A DNA stretch of 64,000 bases from JBCCBV01 sp039033855 (GCA_039033855.1 JBCCBV010000019.1:1-64000), one strand, 5' to 3'. Shown: positions 7,649 to 16,180, counted from the first letter of the stretch. The notes: generated by a model from the letters alone, not told the origin. Translations and numbers: made by a program.

Positions 7649-9495
7649 CCGCTCCACCCTCCTAGACACAGCGAACACAACCGTTTTTCCTTGGCCGATG
7701 CGTCCAGCGTCAACAACAGGTGATGCCCCATCGCCCGCAGCTCCGCCACCGGCTTAAAACAACCCGAGCACGTCACCGCCGAGGGCCCGGGCGTGGCGCC
7801 CAGCTCCTGCAACAGCGCCTCTTCGTGCCCGGCCAGCCGGTCGCGCAGGTCGCCCAGGAACGCCGACGCCGTGCGCCCGTCGCTCACCCGGTGATCGAAC
7901 GCCAGCAGCAGCTGATACACAACCGACCCGCCGATCTCGTGCTCGCCGCCCACCGCCAAAATCGCCGACTGCCCGCGGTTCACAATCGGGTTAAGCGCCC
8001 AGGCGCCCTGTTCCGACAAGTCGGTAATCGTGAACGTCCCGCCCGCCAGCTCGGCCAGGTCCAGCTCATTGGCCAGGTACCGCTCGACGTGCCGTTGCTT
8101 GAGCGCGTGCACCCCTTCGAGCGACATCCGATCCGCATCGGGGAACACCGGCACCTTCAGCCCGTGGCCGGCGTCGATCGCATACCCCACGTTCACCGGC
8201 TCGTAAAACGCGACCTTCTTCGGCCGGTACCCCGCGTTCAATTCCGGGTACTTCCGCAGCAGCCGGGCCGACTCAAAAATCACACGGCTGCTCATCCGCC
8301 CGGCGAAGCCCGGCGTGTCGCGACACCGGCCAAACACCCCGCGCCCGCCCACCAACAACGACACCTGACTCAGCGCCACCGTCCGCTGCGACTCGGCCAG
8401 CAGCGACGCCTCCATCCGCTTGACTCGGCTCATCGGCTCTTCGCGATACGCCACGCCGTCCACCAGCCAATCGCCCCCCCCGGAAGCACCCCCGGAAGCA
8501 CCCCCGGAAGCCGCCCCGGGCGCCTGCCCAGCCGAAGGCGCGCCCAGCGGGGTGACATCTGTCGCCCCGGGCCTGCCGTTCGACGCTGTGTCCTTCCCGC
8601 TTGTGGAAGAACGTTGCGCATCGCCAGCCGGAGCAGACACGCCCAGCAGCCGCATCACGTCCGTGACGCGCACCAGGCCCATGCCCGCGAACCGCGATTC
8701 CGCCAGCCCGTGCCCGTCCGCCAGCGTCTTGGCCGCGGCGCTGAGCCGTACTGCGCTGCCGATCGCCTTGCGCGGCGTCTTGGTGTACCGGTCCGGGTCG
8801 GCCGCGATATACGTTTCGCCTTGCCCCGCCTGCGTTTGCGCCGCGCCGTCGCTACGGCCCGCCCCCGAGCCGCCGCCGACAAAGGCCCGGAGCACCGCCT
8901 GCGAATCCGCCACCCGGGCCACCACGCCGTCCGCACCCACCGGGTAAGGCGCCGGGCGATCGAACGCCACCACCCCCGCCCGCGGCGCGGTCACCTCCAC
9001 CGACTTACCCCCGCCCTTGACCCGCGCGATCGGCTGGCCGAGCTCCACCTCGGCGTGCTGCGGGACCAGCCAGTCCGTCACCACCACCGCCTCGCCCGAC
9101 AGCCCGGCCGGCGCCCCAAGCTCAACCACCGGCGACGCCGCACCAAGCGATCCCGTATTCCCAAGAATGTCTCCATTCGATCCTGCGGACTCCGCTGCCG
9201 AACCGACCGCCGCACCAACCGCCCCCGCGCCGACCACGGCGGCCTCCAACTCCTCGGCCGAACCCGCGATCAAACACAGCGGGTTCTCGTTGGGCACGTC
9301 TTCGCCCTCGGCCACCAGCCACTTCACCACGCCCCCCGACTCGGCCGGCACGTCGAACGACGCCTTGCTCGTCTCGGCCACCATCAGCGTTTCGCCCGGC
9401 GAAACCGAGTCGCCGTCGGCCACCTTCCGCGTCAGCACCGTGATGCTGTCGTCGTTCACGTTGTTCTGAGGGGCGAACTGTTCAACCACCGCCAT
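7645..9495 (-). CDS. dihydrolipoamide acyltransferase (E2) of a 2-oxoacid dehydrogenase complex
   Basis: A 616-residue multidomain protein. The first lipoyl domain has its Lys at about K44 (VAETSKASFDVP); a second lipoyl-like domain is centred on K164 (GGGKSVEVTAPRAG). A peripheral-subunit-binding segment follows near RFAGMGLVRVTDVMRLLG, then a linker written in a CCCCGGAA tract, then the catalytic domain with FDHRVSDG (H535, D539). Unusually, after the catalytic domain comes a roughly 75-residue tail with CSGC (576-579) and CSLC (607-610), a likely zinc ribbon. It passes an acyl group from E1 to CoA. The ATG overlaps the E1 coding end by 14 bases. Acyl specificity is not determinable. Confidence 0.88.
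   Translation of the reverse strand: MAVVEQFAPQNNVNDDSITVLTRKVADGDSVSPGETLMVAETSKASFDVPAESGGVVKWLVAEGEDVPNENPLCLIAGSAEELEAAVVGAGAVGAAVGSAAESAGSNGDILGNTGSLGAASPVVELGAPAGLSGEAVVVTDWLVPQHAEVELGQPIARVKGGGKSVEVTAPRAGVVAFDRPAPYPVGADGVVARVADSQAVLRAFVGGGSGAGRSDGAAQTQAGQGETYIAADPDRYTKTPRKAIGSAVRLSAAAKTLADGHGLAESRFAGMGLVRVTDVMRLLGVSAPAGDAQRSSTSGKDTASNGRPGATDVTPLGAPSAGQAPGAASGGASGGASGGGDWLVDGVAYREEPMSRVKRMEASLLAESQRTVALSQVSLLVGGRGVFGRCRDTPGFAGRMSSRVIFESARLLRKYPELNAGYRPKKVAFYEPVNVGYAIDAGHGLKVPVFPDADRMSLEGVHALKQRHVERYLANELDLAELAGGTFTITDLSEQGAWALNPIVNRGQSAILAVGGEHEIGGSVVYQLLLAFDHRVSDGRTASAFLGDLRDRLAGHEEALLQELGATPGPSAVTCSGCFKPVAELRAMGHHLLLTLDASAKEKRLCSLCLGGWSG
8474..8520. repeat. in-gene CCCCGGAAG repeat (E2 linker) with C8 tract
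   Basis: Three consecutive units of the form CCCCCGGAAGCA follow a run of eight C at 8474-8481, inside the E2 gene. On the coding strand they give Gly/Ala/Ser-rich linker residues between the subunit-binding and catalytic domains. Confidence 0.85.
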
Positions 9496-11452
9496 GGCTG
9501 CGCCCCTCCATCGCCGCAACGACCGCGTCGCAAACGCCTTGGGCATTGGGCAAAAGCTGCTTTTCCAACGGCCCGCAAGACGGGATCGGGTGCGCCGGCG
9601 CGTACACCCGCTGCGCGCTCCGCACCGCCGAGCCGAGTTCCATGAACACCCCGCTGACCACCTCCGACCCCCACGCCGCGAACCCGTGGCCCTCTTCCAC
9701 CACCACCAGCCGCCCGCTGCGGGCCACCGACTCCAGCACCGGCGCCAGGTTCAAGGGATACAGCCGGGTCGGGCACACCACCTCGCACACCACGTCGTGT
9801 TGCTCGAACGCCTTCACCGCCGCCTCTTCCGTCACCGGCAGGGCCCCGCCGTAACACACCACCGTCACGTCCGGCTCGGACGCAGGCCGCAAGCGCGTCG
9901 TCGGGAACACCTCGCCCGACTGCTCGAGCGCCCAGCCCGGCGCCACGTCCGACGACAGCCGCTTGGCGTACAGCAGCTTGTTCTCGACCACCAGCGTCAT
10001 GCGGTCGATCGTCTCGAACAGCGGGCCGTACAGCTTCGACGGCTCGATGCGCGGGTGCAGCGCAAGCACCTGCGTCTGCGGCAGCCCTAAGAAATGCTTC
10101 TCGAGCGACTGGCTGTGCGTCGGCCCGTACCCGCGCCCGCCGCCCATCGGCGTGCGCACGATCACCGGCACCTGCACCTGGCCGTTGTACATTCTCGGAA
10201 ACTTAGCCGCATGGTTGATGATCTGGTCCGCCGCGAGCGTCAAAAAGTCGCCGAACATGATCTCGCACACCGGGCGCATGCCCGACAACGCGAGCCCGTT
10301 GCCAAACCCCACGATCGCCGCCTCGCTGATCGTTGTGGTCTTCACCCGGTCGGGGTACGCGTCGCTCAGCCCCAGCGTCGCCTTGAACGCCCCGCCGTAG
10401 GGCGAAAGGATGTCCTCGCCCAGCATCACGATCCGCTCGTCTTTGCCCATCCACTCGTGGAAACACGCCGCCAGCGCCTCGCCCACCCGCGCCCGGGTTT
10501 CGATCACCGTCGGCGACCAGCTCGGCGGGTCAACCACCGGCGGCTCGTCGCCATAACCCACGGCAGGGGGGTACTCCGCCGCGAGCGCATCCTCCACCGC
10601 GCGGTCGATCCGCTCGTCGATCCGCCCGGCCAGAATCCCCGCGTCCTCCGGCGAGTCGGCCTCAAACCGCCGCAACAAATCCCGGTCCCAATACCCCTGC
10701 ACCTGCGCCGGGTCGCGGTCGTCATCACCCTTGGAATGCGCCTTGAGGCGGTCCGTCTCCACGATGAGCAGCGCCGGCCGGCTCTGCGAACGCACGTACC
10801 CCGCCGCCTTCTGCGCCACGCCCATCAACTCGGGCAGATGCCAGGTGTCGCCCGCGAACGCCTCGATCCCAAACGCCTCGAACCGCGCCGCCATGTCCCC
10901 GGCGATCGTCGTTTCCTGCGGCGTGCTCTGCGAAAAACGGTTGTTCTCCAGCACGATGAGCAGCGGCAAGGACCACTTGGAGATCAGGTTCGCCGTCTCG
11001 TACACCACGCCCTCGCCCAGCGTGCCCTCGCCAATAAACACCGCCGCGATGGCGTCGGTCCCCGCCAGCTTTTCCGAAAGCGCCAGCCCCGCGGCGCAAG
11101 GCACGATGCCGCCCTGGATGCCGTTGCTGAAAAACCGCTCGTAACACAGGTGCTGACTGCCGCCCCAGCCGCCGCACACGCCGGTGGTCTTGCCCATGAT
11201 CTCGGCGATCAGGCCCTCGACCTGATCCGTCCGCGCGATGAAGTGCCCGTGGCAACGGTGGTTGCTGAACACCCAGTCGCGCTCGCCGAGCGCCTCGGCC
11301 ACCGCCACCGCCACCAGCTCCTGGCCGATGCAGGTGTGCACCGTCCCGAACAGCTTGCCCTGCGCAAACAGCTCGAGCAGCCGTTCTTCCACCCGCCGGA
11401 TCAGCATCGCCGACTCGTACGCCGCCAGCGCCTGTTCATCGAGAACTTGCAT
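9482..11452 (-). CDS. 2-oxoacid dehydrogenase E1, alpha and beta subunits fused
   Basis: A 656-residue thiamine-diphosphate enzyme combining both halves of a heterotetrameric E1. The alpha part has SNHRCHGH, GGWGGSQH and the TPP/Mg motif GEGTLGEG...ETANL. The beta part starts near TRARVGEALAACF and has MLGEDI, TTTISEAAIVGFGNGLAL and PVIVRTPMGGGRGYGPTHSQ, typical of acetoin/pyruvate/branched-chain E1-beta subunits. It decarboxylates a 2-oxoacid and loads the acyl group on E2 lipoate. The ATG at 11452 is chosen because AAGGTGG lies seven bases before it; another ATG 30 bases upstream is weaker. It is first in the operon E1-E2-PPTase-E3. Which oxoacid is used cannot be told. Confidence 0.9.
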   Translation of the reverse strand: MQVLDEQALAAYESAMLIRRVEERLLELFAQGKLFGTVHTCIGQELVAVAVAEALGERDWVFSNHRCHGHFIARTDQVEGLIAEIMGKTTGVCGGWGGSQHLCYERFFSNGIQGGIVPCAAGLALSEKLAGTDAIAAVFIGEGTLGEGVVYETANLISKWSLPLLIVLENNRFSQSTPQETTIAGDMAARFEAFGIEAFAGDTWHLPELMGVAQKAAGYVRSQSRPALLIVETDRLKAHSKGDDDRDPAQVQGYWDRDLLRRFEADSPEDAGILAGRIDERIDRAVEDALAAEYPPAVGYGDEPPVVDPPSWSPTVIETRARVGEALAACFHEWMGKDERIVMLGEDILSPYGGAFKATLGLSDAYPDRVKTTTISEAAIVGFGNGLALSGMRPVCEIMFGDFLTLAADQIINHAAKFPRMYNGQVQVPVIVRTPMGGGRGYGPTHSQSLEKHFLGLPQTQVLALHPRIEPSKLYGPLFETIDRMTLVVENKLLYAKRLSSDVAPGWALEQSGEVFPTTRLRPASEPDVTVVCYGGALPVTEEAAVKAFEQHDVVCEVVCPTRLYPLNLAPVLESVARSGRLVVVEEGHGFAAWGSEVVSGVFMELGSAVRSAQRVYAPAHPIPSCGPLEKQLLPNAQGVCDAVVAAMEGRSHGGG

Positions 11453-11482
11453 GCGCCCACCTTGCTGCAGACCCGGAGCCAA

Positions 11483-11867
11483 CCCCGACTATATCGACAA
11501 CCCCCCGGCGCCCTCGGGAATACCCCGTGGATTCACTCCGGATTCCTCCGGATTCGCCCGGACCCGTGGATTCACCCGCTTTATCGGCGCAGATGGAGTC
11601 GCGTTGCCGTGTGCGCGCGCTTGTCTTGCCCGTGGGCGACCACAATCCCCCGCTCTAGCCCCGGACTCCGCCCAGGGATACGTCGATGGACACGCCCGGC
11701 CATTCCCCTTGCTCCGCCAAAACGGTGGCCCCGCAACGACGCCCGCGCGTAAAAACGCCCCGGGAGTGAGCCCGGGGCGTGGGGGAAGGAACAAAGTCGG
11801 CGGAAACGGTGGTCGGCACGGTGGTCGGCCCGGTAGGCATCCGTTACGCCGGTCCGGTGCTGCCGGC
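11483..11867. other. spacer with degenerate GGATTC/CCCGG repeats and a family-A repeat copy
   Basis: About 385 bases without a credible gene. It holds a run of CCGGATTC/CCCGTGGATTCAC units at 11505-11577, a divergent family-A repeat near 11656-11677 (AGCCCCGGACTCCGCCCAGG), and the terminator hairpin described separately. Upstream of E1 no clear -35/-10 pair is visible. Confidence 0.6.
11751..11780 (-). terminator. Rho-independent terminator of the PEP-CTERM gene
   Basis: A perfect 10-bp stem, ACGCCCCGGG (11755-11764) pairing with CCCGGGGCGT (11771-11780), has a six-base loop. Read on the minus strand, the stem is followed directly by a T-run (11755-11751), as in an intrinsic terminator. It lies 87 bases past the stop of the PEP-CTERM gene transcribed towards it. 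Confidence 0.8.
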
Positions 11868-13016
11868 TCAGGCGTGCCGCCGTCGGAGCAGGGTCAGGCC
11901 GGCCAGGCCCAGCAGCGCCGCGGAAGCGGGTTCGGGCACGGCCGCGGGGCTGCCGGCGCCGAAGTTAGCCGTGAGGATGTCGAAGTCGAGCAGGTCGACC
12001 GTGAAGTCGGGCGGGTTGGTTGGGCTCAGGTTCTGACGGGTGAAGTCGCCGCCCGCCCAACCAATACCCGAGGAGCCGAAGTTCCCGGTCAAGATGTCGA
12101 AGTCGAGCAGGTCCACGGCGCCGTCGAGGTTGGCGTCGCCGTAGAAGGTGCCGGTTCCACCGCCGGTGGTAGGCACGAGGTTGAGAACCAGTTCGTCGAG
12201 GTCGGCCTGATCGATCTGGCCGTCGGTATTGAGGTCCATGTAGCCATAGGTCGTTGCGCTAGCCCCAACGCCGATGGCGATGGAAAGGGTGTCGATATCG
12301 AGGGCGTTGACGACGCCGTCGTCGTTGAGGTCGGCCGGGTCGGCGCCGACCGACAATACTGGCGGCAATTCTTGGATGACGATAAGAGCAGAGGTACTGG
12401 CGGAGAAGTCGTCACTATTGCTTGACTGGATCTCTGCGCTATAGAAATAACTGCCAGAAGGAATAAACCCGCCGATCAAACCACTAGTCAACACTGTTTG
12501 CCCGCCACCATTATTAATTGCTAGTTCGCTATAGAGGGCGTCGCCAACATTCTGAGGAGATCCCTCCGAAAAACCTGCAAACGCGAATCCTTCCCCGCTT
12601 TGAAGCTGCACAGCGGGGAGGACCAAGTAAGCAAATTCATTAGGCCCGGTTAAGTTCCAGAGGATGCTGGCAGTAGAGCCTCCAACGAATGTGATACTCG
12701 AATCGAAGCTTGTGCGGGCACTACCCCCGAAACTATATAGGCTGCTTGTATTAGTCTCGAATATGGCATTTACAAAAGCTTCTCCCGACGCGATTACCGT
12801 ACCTCCCATGTCCTCAAATTCTTCAAATACTGAAGCACCCCCACTAGTTTGACTGTCGGATACGCCAACTTCCTGCAGGCCTGTGGCTGCATTAAATTGT
12901 ATGGCCGAAGACGCAAAAGCTTGGGGGGATACAGAAAGACTAGTCAAGCCTAATACAGAAACGCCCAGTCGGCGCAAATTGTTGGTTTTGAGACATTTCG
13001 ATTTAATAAACATCAT
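11868..13016 (-). CDS. PEP-CTERM surface protein with dockerin-like repeats
   Basis: A 382-residue exported protein. The signal region is RRLGVSVLGLTSLSVSPQAFA. Residues from about 35 to 215 form a passenger domain of unknown function. Then come four calcium-loop/dockerin-like repeats: LNDDGVVNALDID, LNTDGQIDQADLDE, ANLDGAVDLLDFDILTGNFG and FTVDLLDFDILTANFG. The C-terminus AVPEPASAALLGLAGLTLLR is a PEP-CTERM sorting signal, which exosortase removes while anchoring the protein at the surface. GAGAGGTG lies just before the ATG. The passenger half (about 12360-13016) is markedly AT-richer than its own C-terminal half and the neighbours, suggesting separate origins. Confidence 0.85.
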   Translation of the reverse strand: MMFIKSKCLKTNNLRRLGVSVLGLTSLSVSPQAFASSAIQFNAATGLQEVGVSDSQTSGGASVFEEFEDMGGTVIASGEAFVNAIFETNTSSLYSFGGSARTSFDSSITFVGGSTASILWNLTGPNEFAYLVLPAVQLQSGEGFAFAGFSEGSPQNVGDALYSELAINNGGGQTVLTSGLIGGFIPSGSYFYSAEIQSSNSDDFSASTSALIVIQELPPVLSVGADPADLNDDGVVNALDIDTLSIAIGVGASATTYGYMDLNTDGQIDQADLDELVLNLVPTTGGGTGTFYGDANLDGAVDLLDFDILTGNFGSSGIGWAGGDFTRQNLSPTNPPDFTVDLLDFDILTANFGAGSPAAVPEPASAALLGLAGLTLLRRRHA

Positions 13017-13485
13017 ACACCTCTCGCACTAAGTGCGAAATGATAAAGGTTAGTGTTGGCGGGCCCGCCGAAATGTTGTCGCCCGGTGCGACGTTGTCAA
13101 CATAACGTCTCGGTGGGGAAAAGCGATAGCCGTTCTATCGCGAGCACGGTTTTTGTTCGATTGAACGTTGTTTTATCTGTTTGGGTTTACTTGCCCAGGT
13201 CAGGCCTGATCGGGCAACGGATCGGGGTTCAGACACGGCCGCAACCGCGGCGATTTGTTTAACCCGTGATCTCGGTTTGGGTTATTGCCTCGGGGGTGCG
13301 CGGGGCCGTGCCCGGGCAGGGGGTTCATTCCGCCGGGCCGCGCGAGGGCGGCGCCGGAGTATGTCGCGGGAAGGGCTCAGGGTTTTCCACATCACCCGGA
13401 GAGAGCCGGCGTCTTCTGCGCGCCGCGGTCGCGTGCCGCCGACAATCCCGGAGCCCCGGGCGATTCCCCCGCCCCCGAACCCTCA
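13017..13485. promoter_or_regulatory. regulatory spacer upstream of the PEP-CTERM gene
   Basis: About 470 bases, unusually AT-rich in its left half, with no credible gene. At 13024-13038 lies the palindrome TCGCACT-A-AGTGCGA, immediately before the ribosome binding site of the PEP-CTERM gene. On the minus strand TTGACA (13100-13095) is a good -35 match, but the hexamer 17 bases on is only AACATT, so the promoter is tentative. GTTCGATTGAAC (about 13155-13166) and ACGTTGTCAACATAACGT (about 13091-13108) are further imperfect palindromes that could be operators. Confidence 0.45.
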
Positions 13486-14175
13486 TCACCCCGCCCCCGG
13501 CTCCGCTGGCCGGGGCCGCGGCTTCACCACCGCCGCCGGGTTCCCCGCCACCACCGTCCACGCCGGCACGTCCCGCCCCGCCACCGCCCGGGCGCCCACC
13601 ACCGCGTTGTCGCCCACCGTCACCCCGGGCCCCACGAACGCTTCGGCGCACACCCACACCCCCGAACCGATCGTGATCTCGGCCCGGATTAGCGGCAGCT
13701 CGGGCCGGCGGTAGTCGTGCGTCCCCGCGCACAGGTGCGCATCCTGCGACACCACCGTGTGATCCCCGATCCGGATACGGCCCAGGTTGTAAACATTCAC
13801 CCCGCCCGCCACCGCCGAGTGTGCGCCCACCTCCAGCAGCCAGGGGTGGACGATCCGCGTGGTGGGCCAGGTCCGGGCCGTGTCGGCGAGGGTCGCCCCC
13901 ATCTGACGCAGCCAGAACCGCCGCCAGCCAAAGGCCCGCCGCGGGCTCGGCCGGATGAGCACCTTGTCCACCAGACCCCAGAGCACCCGCCGGGCGTAGT
14001 CCTTGCGGGTGTACGGATACGCCGCCACCCGGTCGAGCGCCTGCGCCAAGCGGGGCGCCACGACCGGTGCTTGATCCGGAGCCGCATCCGGGGAACCTTC
14101 CGGGGGGCTTTCTATAGAGGGATCGGGCCCGGAAGCAGCAGGGGGGTCGGTCGCAGCCATGACCCGCGCGAGCAT
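13486..14175 (-). CDS. WcaF-like left-handed beta-helix acetyltransferase
   Basis: A 229-residue protein. After a low-complexity N-terminal stretch it matches the colanic-acid-type acetyltransferase family: YTRKDYARRVLWGLVDKVLI, then FWLRQMGATL, IVHPWLLEVG, NVYNLGRIRIGDHTVVSQDA, HLCAGTHDY (catalytic His region) and hexapeptide repeats ending AGNPAAVVKPR. Such enzymes O-acetylate extracellular polysaccharide sugars with acetyl-CoA. The ATG at 14175 is favoured by a G-rich tract just upstream; 14160 is possible. It is divergent from a family 2 glycosyltransferase, suggesting a shared polysaccharide pathway. Confidence 0.85.
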   Translation of the reverse strand: MLARVMAATDPPAASGPDPSIESPPEGSPDAAPDQAPVVAPRLAQALDRVAAYPYTRKDYARRVLWGLVDKVLIRPSPRRAFGWRRFWLRQMGATLADTARTWPTTRIVHPWLLEVGAHSAVAGGVNVYNLGRIRIGDHTVVSQDAHLCAGTHDYRRPELPLIRAEITIGSGVWVCAEAFVGPGVTVGDNAVVGARAVAGRDVPAWTVVAGNPAAVVKPRPRPAEPGAG

Positions 14176-14254
14176 ACCCCCCAAGGCCGCCTGATATCGT
14201 CCCACCCCCGGAACCCCGGAACCCCCGAACCCCGGTACCCCGAAACCCCTGCCC

Positions 14255-15193
14255 GTGAACGACCACGCCCACGCCAATCCCGATGCGCCCGCGACAACAC
14301 CTTCCGGGATGGCCGCTTCCGGGGGAACACCTTCCAGGGAGGCCAACGTCGACGTCCTGATCATCGCCAAGGACGAGGCCCTGAACCTGCCCCACAGCCT
14401 GACCGCGCTCCAGGGCTGGACCCGACGCGTCGTCGTCGTCGACTCCGGCAGCACCGACGGCAGCACCGAACTCGCCAAGTCGCTCGGCGCCGAGGTCGTC
14501 CACCACGACTGGGCCGGCTACGCCGGGCAACGCAACTGGGCCCTGGACCACCTGGGCTTCTCCGCCGGCTGGACCCTGATCCTCGACGCCGACGAAACCA
14601 TCACCCCCGAACTCCGCGCCCAAATCGTCGAACTCACCAACCGGCCGACCGCCGACGTGCCCGAAACCGCCTTCTTCATCAACCGCCTGCCCCACTTCCT
14701 GGGCAAACCCATCCGCCACTGCGGCTTCTACCCCAACTGGCAGCTCCGCCTGTTCAAGACCGGCGCCGGCCGGTACGAAGAACGCCGCGTCCACGAGCAC
14801 CTGCTGGTCACCGGCGAAAAAGGCTACCTCCAGCCCCCGCTCGACCACCACGACCGCAGGCCGCTCCATCACTACATGGCCAAGCACAACGACTACTCCA
14901 CCCTCGAGGCCGAACAACAGTTCGCCGAAACCCTGGGCGAAGACGCCGCCGGCCGGACCGACCACCTCGCCCCCGACCAAAAACGCAGGCGCTGGCTCAA
15001 AAAGAACGTCCTCCGCCGACTCCCCACCCCCGGCTTCTTCCGCTTCGTCTACATGTACGTCCTGCGCCTGGGCTTCCTCGACGGCGTCGCCGGATTCCGC
15101 TTCTGCCGGTTCATCGGCTTCTACGACACCCTGGTGTCCATGAAGTACCGCGAACTCCTGGCCCGACACGCCGAAGAGTCGAAGACCACCTAA
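14255..15193 (+). CDS. family 2 glycosyltransferase (WaaE/KdtX-like)
   Basis: A 312-residue GT-A enzyme started by GTG. After about 30 variable residues (partly a CCCCGGAA-type tract) comes VDVLIIAKDEALNLPHSL, the VVVDSGSTDGS nucleotide-sugar motif, the DADE metal site, and FYPNWQLRLFKTGAGRYE followed by VHEHL, which mark the lipopolysaccharide-core glucosyltransferase subgroup. The C-terminus has a membrane-associating helix FFRFVYMYVLRLGFLDG. It probably adds a hexose to a lipid-linked core or surface glycan; acceptor unknown. It is divergent from the acetyltransferase and 40 bases before yebC. Confidence 0.87.
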   Translation: MNDHAHANPDAPATTPSGMAASGGTPSREANVDVLIIAKDEALNLPHSLTALQGWTRRVVVVDSGSTDGSTELAKSLGAEVVHHDWAGYAGQRNWALDHLGFSAGWTLILDADETITPELRAQIVELTNRPTADVPETAFFINRLPHFLGKPIRHCGFYPNWQLRLFKTGAGRYEERRVHEHLLVTGEKGYLQPPLDHHDRRPLHHYMAKHNDYSTLEAEQQFAETLGEDAAGRTDHLAPDQKRRRWLKKNVLRRLPTPGFFRFVYMYVLRLGFLDGVAGFRFCRFIGFYDTLVSMKYRELLARHAEESKTT

Positions 15194-15233
15194 CCCGCAT
15201 TCTTAAGCCTTTCAGAACAACCGGAGACCTCCC

Positions 15234-15962
15234 ATGGCCGGGCACAGCAAGTGGGCCAACATCAAGCACCGCAAGGGCCGGCAGGACGCCAAGCGCTCCA
15301 AGCTCTGGAGCAAGTGCTCGCGCGCCATCATCGCCGCCGCCAAGGCAGGCGGACCCGACCCCGCCGCCAACCTCACCCTGCGCTACGCCATCGAAGACGC
15401 CAAGTCGCAGAACATGCCCAAGGACACCATCGAAAAGGCCGTCGCCAAGGGCGCCGGCGCGGGCGAGGGCGCCGACTACGAAGAAATCCTCTACGAGGGC
15501 TACGGCCCGGCCGGCGTGGCCGTCATGCTCGAAATCCTCACCGACAACCGAAACCGCACCGCCCCCGAGGTCCGCAAGATCTTCGAAAAAGCAGGCGGGG
15601 CGCTCGGCGCGTCCAACTCCGTCGCCTTCCAGTTCGAACGCAAAGGCGAACTCCTGCTCGAACCCGACGCCGGGACCGAAGACCAGGTCATGGAACTCGC
15701 CCTCGAAGCCGGCGCCGAAGACGTCGAATCGTCCGACGACGGCCACCGCATCGTGACCGAACCGACCGACTTCCTCGCCGTCCGCCAAGCCCTCGACGCC
15801 GCCGACATCGCCCCCGCCTGGGCCGGCATCCGCATGCTCCCGGTCAACACCGCCGCCTGCTCCGGCAAGGACGCCGAAAAGTTCCTCCGCTTCCTCGACG
15901 ACCTCGAAGACCACGACGACATCCAGGCCGTCCACCACAACGCCGAAATCCCCGACGACTAA
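15234..15962 (+). CDS. yebC: YebC/PmpR family regulator (TACO1-like)
   Basis: A 242-residue protein of typical family length. The N-terminus MAGHSKWANIKHRKGRQDAK is the family signature, followed by the RNA/DNA-binding region and DNRNRTAPEVRKIFEKAGG. YebC-type proteins act as transcription regulators or, in more recent work on the family, help ribosomes through difficult motifs such as polyproline; which applies here is not known. Given how many Pro-rich tracts the neighbouring genes encode, a translational role would fit. GGAGA lies about ten bases before the ATG. Confidence 0.95.
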   Translation: MAGHSKWANIKHRKGRQDAKRSKLWSKCSRAIIAAAKAGGPDPAANLTLRYAIEDAKSQNMPKDTIEKAVAKGAGAGEGADYEEILYEGYGPAGVAVMLEILTDNRNRTAPEVRKIFEKAGGALGASNSVAFQFERKGELLLEPDAGTEDQVMELALEAGAEDVESSDDGHRIVTEPTDFLAVRQALDAADIAPAWAGIRMLPVNTAACSGKDAEKFLRFLDDLEDHDDIQAVHHNAEIPDD

Positions 15963-16003
15963 CTCGAAGCGCTCACCGCGTGACACCAGGGCTTTCGGCC
16001 CCG

Positions 16004-16036
16004 GATTTCGCCCCGGGCAGAGCCCGGGGCGAAATC
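16004..16036. repeat. 33-bp perfect hairpin, family-A repeat
   Basis: GATTTCGCCCCGGGC, loop AGA, then its exact complement: 15-bp arms. The core is the family-A palindrome in reverse orientation. It sits 41 bases after the yebC stop, so it may also stop transcription, but no T-run follows directly. Confidence 0.8.
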
Positions 16037-16149
16037 TCCTGCCTGCGTTTTCTGCCTTGTGTCTTCTGTCTCCTTCCTTCTGTCTTCTTGCCCATTTGAT
16101 CCCCTCCGCATCCTGTCATCCTGTCTAGATTTCCGTTTCCGCCCTCCGC

Positions 16150-16180
16150 CGGTGGCACGGGCGTCCCGCCCGTGATGCAA
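16150..16180. repeat. family-C palindrome
   Basis: CCGGTGGCACGGGCGTCCCG followed by CCCGTGATG, almost identical to the sequence at about 111-139. Here it ends just before the GTG start of the sugar transferase, so it lies in that gene's leader. Confidence 0.75.

Noticed and set aside
7720..9645. A 641-codon plus-strand frame opposite E2
   Set aside because: Arg/His/Pro-rich shadow of the E2 gene; no homology signal.
13053..13262. Small plus-strand gene in the spacer before the PEP-CTERM gene
   Set aside because: No ribosome binding site and no recognisable domain; the region looks regulatory.
13325..15169. A 614-codon minus-strand frame spanning the acetyltransferase and GT2 genes
   Set aside because: The acetyltransferase motifs are in a different frame, and GT2 motifs are on the plus strand.
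16004..16036. Intrinsic terminator after yebC
   Set aside because: The stem is perfect, but no U-tract follows and the sequence belongs to the family-A repeat, so it is listed as a repeat.
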